Below are positions 1 through 6,121 of a DNA stretch of 8,083 bases, one piece after another. Location of the stretch: the NCBI GenBank assembly GCA_029974875.1, contig JARKQP010000637.1, forward strand, positions 1-8,083, read 5' to 3'. The notes beneath the pieces were generated by a model. That model was not told where the DNA came from. It saw only the letters and a list, made by a program, of their open reading frames with translations, and did no database searches. A program made the position numbers and the translations under genes. Every line of letters begins with the position of its first letter. The stretch's first letter is position 1. The DNA is from Mobilitalea sp. (GTDB lineage Bacteria > Bacillota_A > Clostridia > Lachnospirales > Lachnospiraceae).

Positions 1-15
1 ATGATAGTGATCCAT
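1..15 (-). CDS. Start of a further minus-strand gene, cut off by the window edge
   Basis: Reading leftwards on the minus strand, an ATG lies 8 bases after the stop codon of the FliK-like gene and opens a frame of five codons (M-D-H-Y-H) before the window ends. An AGAAGG purine stretch overlaps the upstream stop region, but it sits only about 3 bases from the ATG, closer than ideal. The tight spacing suggests translational coupling with the FliK-like gene. In related Clostridia a short FlhB-like export-switch protein often follows such a gene, but five residues cannot show this. The product is unknown. Confidence 0.3.
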
Positions 16-23
16 TAACCTTC

Positions 24-2024
24 TCATGTCCGGATATCAAAGGTATAGCGCGTCATGTGGTTTTCCTGGGCGCTTTGCTCTATGAAATCTTTACTGAAAT
101 CCGGTTTGTTATAAGTCTCCTTGACGCCTGCCTGAAATAAATATCCTTTCTCCTCCAGTGCAGTAGTAAGGTCGCCCAGATGATCCTTAATAAGGAGGCG
201 GGTTTCCTGTTCTTCGACATAGAAATCTGCCTGTATCTGGTTGCTGGGGTTTAGCTTCAGATAGATATTCAGTGAGCCTAGGTTTGCCATCTCCAGGTGG
301 AGCAATACGCTTAAGTTCTCCCGTTTATCGCCCAAAGCCTTTTTCTTTGTCATGACATAAAGGTCGGCATGGGCGTTTTGGTTCTTAAATTGGATTGGAA
401 GAGGCAGATAGGTGAAGACCTCATTAAGCTCTTTTGCAAACTGGAGGTTCTCCCTCAGGTTCTGGACCGGTTTTTGCAGATGCTCGCCGTCAGATGAACC
501 GGACTGCTCCTTAACCAAAGCCTGGAGCTGGTCCAAGTCTTCCCTCAATCCCTTTAATAAATTAGTGACGGCGGATTTGTCCGCAGCCTTCCTCGGCAGG
601 AGTGTCCATTTCTCAAGAAAGGCCGCTTCAAAAAGCTTGGCATATTCAGGTGATTGGAGCAGCTTTGCCGCAACCGGTTTATCTGACTTTGGGAGCTGTT
701 CCTGTAATAGGGTAAAAAGCTCCTTTAGGGTTGTGGTACCCTGGGTGAGCTGGTTCTTTAGTTCCTTTGCATCTGGCAGGCCTGACAGCAGGTCCGTGAG
801 AGTGAGGCGCTCTTGGGGGGACAATATTTTTGATAGCGGGAGAGAAAAATCCTGGCTAGTCTCATATTGATCCATTAATTTAGTAATTAATGAAAGGTCT
901 GCCGCCGTTAGAGGGTTTTGGACGGCACCACCGGGAGCTGCAGGAGGCTGTCCTTGGCCTTGGCCGGCTTCCATTATTTTTGTAAAAAGGTCGGCGGCCT
1001 CGTTCATGGACAGAGTGCCACTTTTGACTTTATCTATTATTTCTGCAAATGCCGAAGTAATTATTGAATTACCGGCAGGATCAAGTAACGAAGTAGAAGT
1101 AATTGTTGGAACAATTTCGGAAGCTCCTTCAGCAGCTGTTCCGGCAATCAGCCCCGTAAAAAGGGAGGGGTTATCCTTGCCCTGCTGTTCTAATATTTGG
1201 GCCAGCTGGTCCAATTGACCCTGGTTAAAGCCGGAATTTAGCAGCAGTGGGGTTTTAGCTGTCCCCAGGGCAGCCGTGGAGGGCAATAGGAGATCCAGCA
1301 ATGCTTGATTTGTTTGGAGGGCATTTGCAACTGCGTGATCGGAAGGAAGAGCTGTGGAAGGAGAGTGACGCAGCAGTCCGGATATATTTTGTGAGATGGT
1401 CCGCAGGTCATTTACCAGCTGATGGGTTCCCTTCTGATAGGCTTCAAACTGCTTTATATTTGCCGGAGTGAGGGGGATATTGTGCTTGTACATCAATACA
1501 AGGGTCTGAGGTGAGGCTTCCGGATTGGTAAGGGCTACCCTCAGTAGGGTCTGGAGGGTTTGCTTATCAATGGGAAGGCGTCCCGCCAGCAGCTCCGCTA
1601 CAATTGCCTTATTGCGGTCAGTTATTGGCAGCCCGGAGGCGGACAGGGCTTTTCCGATGGTGGTGTCGTACTGGAGGGAAGGGTTTTCAGGAAGGTACTT
1701 AAGCACATAGCCGCCCGGGGTTTTGCCGGTAACTGTAAACTGTGCCTCCTGTCCGATGGATATGGGAATATCACTGGAAAGCCGGGCGGTAAGGGTCTGC
1801 TTACCCGGTTCCAGACGAAGGGTAACTTCGTTATATCTATGGTCGATAACCTGTCCTTTTATGGTCTGCCCTTCCCGCAGCTCCATAGGCTCTCCCTGTT
1901 GGGGGGAGCTTGTAGTATTCCTGGAAATGGAACCGTCTGGGAGCCTGTTTGGCTGGTTGCCCCCACGGGTGGACTGGGACTTGTTTGTCTGATAGTCGGA
2001 CAGGTTGGTATGATAGAGATCCAT
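24..2024 (-). CDS. FliK-like flagellar hook-length control family protein
   Basis: This is a 666-residue, Gln/Leu/Ser/Thr-rich protein without a signal peptide or membrane segment. Residues about 50-112 look like a small beta-rich domain (E-G-Q-T-I-K-G-Q-V...). Residues about 130-215 are helical (L-P-I-T-D-R-N-K-A..., N-I-P-L-T-P-A-N-I), resembling domains seen in clostridial flagellar proteins. The middle is low-complexity and Leu/Gln-rich, with a Gly/Gln/Pro/Ala linker near 353-368. Residues about 545-635 match the pattern of the FliK C-terminal (Flg_hook) domain: a Leu-rich strand, then N-L-G-S-L-N-I, an alternating strand, and a helical end closing with L-E-E-K-G. FliK proteins are secreted by the flagellar export apparatus, measure the hook and switch export specificity through FlhB. 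The start was moved ten codons inside the longest frame because this ATG has AAAGGA at a 7-base spacing, while the upstream ATGs do not. A sigma-D-like promoter sits just upstream. FliK family membership is fairly secure from the C-terminus; whether it is the main hook ruler or a paralogue is not. Confidence 0.75.
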   Translation of the reverse strand: MDLYHTNLSDYQTNKSQSTRGGNQPNRLPDGSISRNTTSSPQQGEPMELREGQTIKGQVIDHRYNEVTLRLEPGKQTLTARLSSDIPISIGQEAQFTVTGKTPGGYVLKYLPENPSLQYDTTIGKALSASGLPITDRNKAIVAELLAGRLPIDKQTLQTLLRVALTNPEASPQTLVLMYKHNIPLTPANIKQFEAYQKGTHQLVNDLRTISQNISGLLRHSPSTALPSDHAVANALQTNQALLDLLLPSTAALGTAKTPLLLNSGFNQGQLDQLAQILEQQGKDNPSLFTGLIAGTAAEGASEIVPTITSTSLLDPAGNSIITSAFAEIIDKVKSGTLSMNEAADLFTKIMEAGQGQGQPPAAPGGAVQNPLTAADLSLITKLMDQYETSQDFSLPLSKILSPQERLTLTDLLSGLPDAKELKNQLTQGTTTLKELFTLLQEQLPKSDKPVAAKLLQSPEYAKLFEAAFLEKWTLLPRKAADKSAVTNLLKGLREDLDQLQALVKEQSGSSDGEHLQKPVQNLRENLQFAKELNEVFTYLPLPIQFKNQNAHADLYVMTKKKALGDKRENLSVLLHLEMANLGSLNIYLKLNPSNQIQADFYVEEQETRLLIKDHLGDLTTALEEKGYLFQAGVKETYNKPDFSKDFIEQSAQENHMTRYTFDIRT

Positions 2025-2031
2025 GGGCATA

Positions 2032-2037
2032 TCCTTT
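2032..2037 (-). promoter_or_regulatory. Ribosome binding site that decides the start of the FliK-like gene
   Basis: On the minus strand AAAGGA lies 7 bases before the ATG at 2024-2022 (M-D-L-Y-H). The two in-frame ATGs further upstream (2030-2028 and 2054-2052) lie too close to this site or before it, so 2024 is the preferred start. Confidence 0.65.
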
Positions 2038-2074
2038 CTTCTGGTATAATGCATTATTTCCTGTTCTGTCCTTT

Positions 2075-2101
2075 ATATCGGCAACCCAAGGATTTTAGTT
2101 A
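2075..2101 (-). promoter_or_regulatory. Sigma-D (sigma-28) type promoter for the FliK-like gene, proximal copy
   Basis: On the minus strand TAAC (2101-2098) is followed by exactly 15 bases and then GCCGATAT (2082-2075). The known sigma-28/SigD consensus is TAAA-N15-GCCGATAA/T, so the -10 fits fully in the B. subtilis form and the -35 differs at one base. Transcription would begin near 2068, giving a leader of about 45 bases before the start at 2024. That a flagellar-type gene lies directly downstream supports the call. The match was found by eye, with no score computed. Confidence 0.65.
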
Positions 2102-2131
2102 AGGTTCGGCAACCAGGGGGTTTTAGTTAAG
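2078..2131. repeat. Tandem repeat, two 26-bp copies at a 28-bp period
   Basis: Copy A is 2078-2103 and copy B is 2106-2131. Both begin TCGGCAACC and end TTTTAGTTAAG on the plus strand; the six bases between differ at four positions, so 22 of 26 match. The conserved ends are the -10 side and -35 side of the sigma-D-like promoters on the other strand, and the differing bases are in the spacer. Confidence 0.8.
2103..2129 (-). promoter_or_regulatory. Second, weaker sigma-D-like element, distal copy
   Basis: On the minus strand TAAC (2129-2126), 15 bases and GCCGAACC (2110-2103) repeat the layout of the proximal promoter 28 bp further upstream. The GCCGA core is kept, but the last three bases of the -10 are ACC instead of TAT, so it may be a weak promoter, a decayed duplicate or a binding site for another factor. 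Confidence 0.35.
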
Positions 2132-2161
2132 ATGGGGAAGCCTGGGGGAGCTTTGGAGAAG

Positions 2162-2210
2162 TTCACAAAATTTCACAAAACCATCACAATCAAAACACAG
2201 AATCTACACA
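2162..2210 (+). promoter_or_regulatory. Five phased xxCACA direct repeats, possible PhoP/OmpR-family operator
   Basis: Hexamers TTCACA (2162), TTCACA (2172), ATCACA (2183), AACACA (2194) and TACACA (2205) lie at steps of 10, 11, 11 and 11 bases, so all face the same side of the helix. Response regulators of the PhoP/PhoB/OmpR family bind such direct repeats; the B. subtilis PhoP box is TT(A/C/T)ACA with about 5-bp spacers. The first two hexamers match it fully, the others with one or two differences. A possible -10 lies 12 bp after the last hexamer. The array is plain in the sequence; the regulator's identity is inferred. Confidence 0.5.
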
Positions 2211-2222
2211 GAAAATAAATAG

Positions 2223-2228
2223 TATTAT
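2223..2228 (+). promoter_or_regulatory. Possible -10 box for the SLH/transporter cassette
   Basis: TATTAT differs from TATAAT at one base and lies 12 bp after the last xxCACA repeat. No -35 hexamer is found at 16-18 bp, which would fit a promoter that depends on an activator bound at the repeats. AT-rich alternatives such as TATAAA at 2239-2244 cannot be excluded. Confidence 0.3.
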
Positions 2229-2279
2229 TTGGTAGAAATATAAATAGGTAGTTGCAGAACATCTATTATGGAAGTAAAG

Positions 2280-2302
2280 GAACCCAGCCAACCAATGGGT
2301 TC
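2280..2302 (+). repeat. Perfect inverted repeat in the leader of the SLH gene
   Basis: GAACCCA (2280-2286) and TGGGTTC (2296-2302) can pair as a 7-bp stem with a 9-base loop. It lies about 50 bases before the SLH start. There is no following T-run, so it is not an intrinsic terminator. Its role, if any, is unknown. Confidence 0.4.
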
Positions 2303-2337
2303 AGGGATTTGAAACATGCCTGTAAGAATGTAAAAAG

Positions 2338-2343
2338 AAGGAG
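2338..2343 (+). promoter_or_regulatory. Ribosome binding site that decides the SLH gene start
   Basis: AAGGAG lies 7 bases before the ATG at 2351. This argues against the in-frame upstream TTG at 2252, which would add 33 charged residues in front of the signal peptide and has no comparable site. Confidence 0.8.
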
Positions 2344-2350
2344 AAGAGGT

Positions 2351-4219
2351 ATGCGAAAGAAAATAGCTTGTTTATTATGTATTGTGTTACTGGTTGCGGT
2401 GGAGGTATCTCCGGGGGAAAATACGCAGGTATCGGCTGCTGACCGTGCATCGGAGATAATTAGTGCAATGAGGGTTATGGAGACTGACCGGAGTAATATT
2501 ACTTCAACGGACAGTGTTGTGAACAGGTCACTATACTCCCAGATGCTGGTAAATCTATCAACTCTGAAGGACAGTGTCTCAGGAAAAAGCAATTTAACCA
2601 TGTTCAAGGATGTGAGCAAGACCTACTGGGCATCAGGGTATATCCAGACGGCAGTAACCCAGGGCTGGATGGCAGGATATCTGGATGGCACCTTTAAGCC
2701 GACCCAGGGCATCAATCTTCAGGAGGCGGTATATGGGGTGCTGAAATTATTGGGGTATAGTGACAGTGACTTTGTCGGAAACAAAGCCAGTGCCATTATG
2801 AAATTGTATACGGCAAAAAAACTGGATACAAATATCAGCAGGGGAAGCACTGATCTATTAACCGCGGGTGATTGCGTTAATTTGTTTTATAATACCCTGA
2901 ATGCGACAAATAAGACAGGAACCGTATATGCTTCCGTATTAGGGTATACGCTGGATTCGGACGGAGGGATCAGCTACCTGTCCCTGATTAGCAGCAATGT
3001 GAAGGGGCCGGTCATTGTTAATGGGGGCTGGACATCCCATATACCATTTACCGTATCGGCGGCCAAGATTTATAAGAATGGAGTAAGCGGCTCCTATACG
3101 GATATTGATACATATGATGTGGTTTATTATTCCGAAAGCTTTAAGACTATCTGGGTGTATAACGATAAGGTGACGGGGACCATTACCTCCATTGCTCCAA
3201 ACTATGTCTCGCCAACCTCAGTTACTATGGGAGGCAAGGAATACAGCTTTGCGAACACGGATGTGGCCTTAAAGTTTTCGGCGATGGGAGAGATAAAGGA
3301 GGGCGATATCGCAACCCTGCTGCTTGGGCAGGATGGAACGGTAGCGGATGTGCTGGTAATTGATGAATATAATGTGACGATCACCGGCTATGTGCTTAGT
3401 ACCGGCAACCACCTTGTTGAGGAAGCGGATGGCAGTTATAAATATACGGATTATGTAACCTTTGTGGATGCTTCAGGCAGTGAGTATACCCAGGATTACG
3501 ATTCGGACCAGATTTATCTGGCTGCCGGAAATCTGGTACAGATGAAATTTGTAGACGGTACAGCCGGGATCAGCAGCTATATTATGTCAACGCCGGCATT
3601 TGGAAACTTTATCTTTAGCAGTGATGGGCTATTCTTAGGAAATACGGCGCTGGCTTCCGATGTCAAAATTCTGGATCAGAAGAATGGCAGCTATATCAGC
3701 GTGAAGCCTGAGCGGCTGGCAGGTATGGCAATTAGCCCATCCTCCGTGCTGTATTATGCTTTAAATGGCGGACAAATATCGGAATTGATCCTGAAGGGTG
3801 TGACCGGGGATCTGGATTCCTATGGGATATATACAGGCATGACTTATTCTGCTACGGGTACGGACTACAATTATATCATAAACGGAACCAAGAAAACCCT
3901 GGCTGCGGATAATGTGGCGTCCTTAAACCTGACAGAGGGTCCGTCAGGCTTTGTCCTGGAGGGTGAAACATTAGCCTCAAGCTATGCCCTGACGGGTGTG
4001 GAGGTCTCCTCCATTGGCACGACAACGGTGCTGGTGGACAAAACGAAATATACGCTGGGGGAAAATTTGAGCGTTTATCTGCATCTGGATGGTGAGTACA
4101 TTTCTACTACAATTGATAGGGTGAAAAGCAGCCTGTCAAAATACACGGTTATGGCATATTATGACAAACCGGCTTCGATTGGAGGCAGAATCCGCGTTAT
4201 AGTTGCAGCCCGGAAATGA
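2351..4219 (+). CDS. Secreted S-layer-homology (SLH) domain protein
   Basis: This 622-residue protein starts with a signal peptide: M-R-K-K, a hydrophobic core at about 5-20, and a likely cleavage after V-S-A (residues 27-29). Three SLH-like repeats follow. Residues 30-75 are degenerate; 84-137 are clear (F-K-D-V, Y-W-A-S-G-Y-I, G-W-M-A-G-Y-L-D-G-T-F-K-P, L-K-L-L-G-Y); about 145-185 are degenerate. SLH trimers bind pyruvylated secondary wall polymer, so the protein is probably held on the cell wall. Residues about 190-622 are rich in Ser, Thr, Tyr and Gly and read as beta-strand modules. A segment of type T-G-x-[I/V]...V-x-x-x-G-x-x-Y...D-G-x-V recurs near 275-337, 345-410 and 548-592. No sortase motif, membrane anchor or catalytic motif is seen. 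The sequence ends A-Y-Y-D-K-P...G-G-R-I-R-V-I-V, as if a complete domain. It leads the cassette with the MacAB-like transporter. The enzyme or ligand role is unknown. Confidence 0.85.
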   Translation: MRKKIACLLCIVLLVAVEVSPGENTQVSAADRASEIISAMRVMETDRSNITSTDSVVNRSLYSQMLVNLSTLKDSVSGKSNLTMFKDVSKTYWASGYIQTAVTQGWMAGYLDGTFKPTQGINLQEAVYGVLKLLGYSDSDFVGNKASAIMKLYTAKKLDTNISRGSTDLLTAGDCVNLFYNTLNATNKTGTVYASVLGYTLDSDGGISYLSLISSNVKGPVIVNGGWTSHIPFTVSAAKIYKNGVSGSYTDIDTYDVVYYSESFKTIWVYNDKVTGTITSIAPNYVSPTSVTMGGKEYSFANTDVALKFSAMGEIKEGDIATLLLGQDGTVADVLVIDEYNVTITGYVLSTGNHLVEEADGSYKYTDYVTFVDASGSEYTQDYDSDQIYLAAGNLVQMKFVDGTAGISSYIMSTPAFGNFIFSSDGLFLGNTALASDVKILDQKNGSYISVKPERLAGMAISPSSVLYYALNGGQISELILKGVTGDLDSYGIYTGMTYSATGTDYNYIINGTKKTLAADNVASLNLTEGPSGFVLEGETLASSYALTGVEVSSIGTTTVLVDKTKYTLGENLSVYLHLDGEYISTTIDRVKSSLSKYTVMAYYDKPASIGGRIRVIVAARK

Positions 4220-4304
4220 TAGAGGAAATAGAATATAATGATACGGGAATTGGTATAGCAGCCTGGAATTAAAATAAGCTATGTATAGCTTTATGGAGGT
4301 AAGA
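4220..4304 (+). other. Gap between the SLH and adaptor genes, with a palindrome next to the ribosome binding site
   Basis: No terminator is visible in these 85 bases, so read-through from the SLH gene is likely. TATAAT occurs at 4234-4239 but no fitting -35 is seen at 16-18 bp. AAGCTA-TGTA-TAGCTT (4276-4291) is a 6-bp inverted repeat that ends 3 bases before the GGAGGT ribosome binding site at 4295-4300. This site lies 4 bases before the ATG at 4305 and decides the adaptor start over in-frame ATGs at 4281 and 4293. Confidence 0.5.
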
Positions 4305-6113
4305 ATGAAGAAGCATTCCAGAATATTGAAAAAAATAATGAAGATAGTAATCATAATTGCTGTTTTTGTAGCTGCCGGTACGCTTTGCTATCTGACATTA
4401 ATTGTGCCGAAACAAAGGGCGGCACAGGCGGGTAGCGCAGCAGTAGTAAGAACGTCTAAGGTAGAGACAAGAGATATACAGAATGTATTGTCCTCCTCCG
4501 GCACAATCCAGCCCTTAGCCAGCTACAGCGTGACAACACTGGTATCGGGAGAAGTGATTGGGGCAGACTTTGAAGAGGGTGACACTGTGCAGGAGGGGCA
4601 GGTACTATACCAAATTGCAACGGATAACCTGGATTCCGATATTGAAGGTAATGAAACAGCCCTGGACCGGGCAAAGAAAGAATATGCAAAAGCGGAAAAG
4701 AGCTACCAGGCGGCGCTGGAGAAATATGACGAAGCCCAGGAGGAGTATAAGGAGGCGGTATCCGAATACAGCGATGTGAATGTACTCTCTACGGATTCCG
4801 GTATTGTTACCAAAGTATATGTGAAGGCAGGGGATACAGTTCAGGCCGGAAGCCAAATCGCCGATGTGTATGATAATAATGTAATGGTATTAACCGTGCC
4901 CTTCAACTATGACGATGTAAGTTCTTCCCTGATTGGAAAGACAGCTACGGTTACCATGGAGAATACTTTTGATGAAGTAAAGGGTAAGGTGACAAAGGTC
5001 AGCAATGTGAGAAAATCCTTATCAGGCAGCCGGGTGGCGAAGGAGGTAACGATTGAGGTGACGAATCCGGGGGGAATCGCAGAAGGGGCGGTGGCCAGTG
5101 CAAGCATCGGAAGCCTGTACAGCATGGATACCGGCAGCTTTGCGGTGAAGACAAATACAACGGTTACCTCCGACCTATCGGGCAAGATCGGATTCCTGAA
5201 TATTGAGGAAGGCAATGACATTAGTAAGGGTGATGTGGTTCTTGTAATCAGCAAGGACTCTGTGGAGGAAAAATTAAAATCTTACCTGGATGCCATAGAA
5301 TCAGCACAGAATGGGATTGATAGTGCGAAGGATTCTCTGGAGAGCAGGCAGGAATCCATCGAGGATGCCCAAGCTGTCCTTCAGGATACCATTGACACCA
5401 GGACGGATTACAGCATTACCTCCCCGGTTACCGGCAAGGTGATTAAGAAAAGCACGCTGAAGGGGGATACTGTCAGCAGCGGTAATGGCGGGAGCTCTTC
5501 CCTGTGCACAATTTATGACCTGTCGGCAGTAACCTTTGATATGTATGTAGATGAATTGGATATTATGACTGTAACAGAGGGGCAGGAGGTAAACATTACG
5601 GCAGATGCCCTGGAGGGCGTTACCATCAGCGGAATTGTAACGAATATCAGCCTGGAAAGCACCACCAACCAGGGCGTAACCCAGTATCCGGTTACAGTAA
5701 GGATTGATGATGTGGGCGACCTGCTGCCGGGTATGAATGTGACAGGTGAAATTGTCATAGAAAAGGCAGAAGGGGTACTGGCAATCCCCAGTGATGCATT
5801 ACAGCGGGGAGACAGGGTTTATGTAAAGGATGATTCCGTAACAGAAGAGCAGGGAGAGGTTCCTGAGGGCTTTAAGGCGGTTCAGGTTACGACCGGCATT
5901 ACCGACGGAGATTATATTGAGATCCAAAGCGGCTTGTCAGAGGGCGATGAGGTCTATGTTGAAAGGACGGCAAGTGAAAATTCAGACATGATGCAGTTCA
6001 ATATGGGCGGTGAATTTAATATGGAAGGCGGAGGCAGGCCGTCCGGCGCCGGAGGGCCATCCGGAGGCAGTAGCGTAAGGCAGAGCAGCGGCGGCGGATT
6101 CCCGGCAAGATAG
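4305..6113 (+). CDS. MacA/HlyD-family membrane adaptor with two tandem adaptor modules
   Basis: This 602-residue protein is the extracytoplasmic adaptor of a MacAB-like exporter. A basic N-terminus (K-K-H-S-R-I-L-K-K) and a membrane segment at about 11-34 anchor it; there is no lipobox cysteine. Module 1: first lipoyl half 72-105 (S-G-E-V, E-G-D-T-V-Q-E-G-Q-V-L), a charged coiled coil 108-156, second lipoyl half 160-190 (S-G-I-V-T-K-V, A-G-D-T-V), beta-barrel about 195-270. Module 2: lipoyl half about 285-316, coiled coil 317-362, lipoyl half 368-405 (S-P-V-T-G-K-V-I-K, K-G-D-T-V), beta-barrel 408-486, membrane-proximal domain about 490-556 (L-A-I-P-S-D-A-L, Q-S-G-L-S-E-G-D-E-V). The tail 557-602 is Gly/Ser-rich and disordered-looking. 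Typical MacA proteins are about 370-400 residues with one module, so this one appears internally duplicated. The ATPase starts 8 bases downstream. The substrate is unknown. Confidence 0.85.
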   Translation: MKKHSRILKKIMKIVIIIAVFVAAGTLCYLTLIVPKQRAAQAGSAAVVRTSKVETRDIQNVLSSSGTIQPLASYSVTTLVSGEVIGADFEEGDTVQEGQVLYQIATDNLDSDIEGNETALDRAKKEYAKAEKSYQAALEKYDEAQEEYKEAVSEYSDVNVLSTDSGIVTKVYVKAGDTVQAGSQIADVYDNNVMVLTVPFNYDDVSSSLIGKTATVTMENTFDEVKGKVTKVSNVRKSLSGSRVAKEVTIEVTNPGGIAEGAVASASIGSLYSMDTGSFAVKTNTTVTSDLSGKIGFLNIEEGNDISKGDVVLVISKDSVEEKLKSYLDAIESAQNGIDSAKDSLESRQESIEDAQAVLQDTIDTRTDYSITSPVTGKVIKKSTLKGDTVSSGNGGSSSLCTIYDLSAVTFDMYVDELDIMTVTEGQEVNITADALEGVTISGIVTNISLESTTNQGVTQYPVTVRIDDVGDLLPGMNVTGEIVIEKAEGVLAIPSDALQRGDRVYVKDDSVTEEQGEVPEGFKAVQVTTGITDGDYIEIQSGLSEGDEVYVERTASENSDMMQFNMGGEFNMEGGGRPSGAGGPSGGSSVRQSSGGGFPAR

Positions 6114-6117
6114 GAGG
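6112..6117 (+). promoter_or_regulatory. Ribosome binding site of the ATPase gene, overlapping the adaptor stop
   Basis: AGGAGG overlaps the adaptor TAG stop (6111-6113) and lies 4 bases before the ATG at 6122. This supports the chosen start and coupled translation of adaptor and ATPase. Confidence 0.7.
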
Positions 6118-6121
6118 AACT

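Larger units (their letters stand above)
2025..2350. other. Divergent intergenic control region
   Basis: This 326-bp stretch separates the minus-strand FliK-like gene from the plus-strand SLH/transporter cassette. The left part (2075-2131) holds a 28-bp-period tandem repeat with sigma-D-like promoter elements pointing left. The centre (2132-2160) is G-rich with no feature I can name. The part at 2162-2210 holds five phased xxCACA hexamers, followed by an AT-rich stretch with a possible -10 for the rightward transcript. The part from about 2235 to 2350 is probably the leader of the SLH gene and contains one short perfect hairpin. I see no protein, RNA gene or terminator in it. Confidence 0.6.

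Noticed and set aside
412..870. Plus-strand open frame of 152 codons inside the FliK-like gene
   Set aside because: The product is rich in Ser, Arg, Trp and Phe with no domain pattern, typical of an antisense shadow of a Gln/Leu/Lys-rich gene.
1560..2102. Long plus-strand open frame of 180 codons opposite the FliK-like gene
   Set aside because: It is antisense to a well-supported gene, has no good ribosome binding site, and its product has no recognisable domain. It also runs over the divergent promoter.
2116..2156. Possible G-quadruplex on the plus strand
   Set aside because: There are three runs of four or five G, but the fourth is only GG and the loops are uneven, so a stable quadruplex is doubtful.
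2252..2350. N-terminal extension of the SLH protein from a TTG codon
   Set aside because: It would bury the signal peptide behind 33 charged residues and lacks a ribosome binding site. The ATG at 2351 has AAGGAG at a 7-base spacing.
4234..4239. TATAAT as an internal promoter for the adaptor gene
   Set aside because: No acceptable -35 hexamer lies 16-18 bp upstream, so it is kept only as a remark.
4329..4335. Run of seven A near the start of the adaptor as a phase-variation site
   Set aside because: Seven A in a Lys/Ile-coding AT-rich stretch is common in such genomes, and nothing else points to slippage.
4456..4856. Overlapping open frames on both strands within the adaptor gene
   Set aside because: These are shadows of the coiled-coil coding region. 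The main frame has continuous domain matches throughout.
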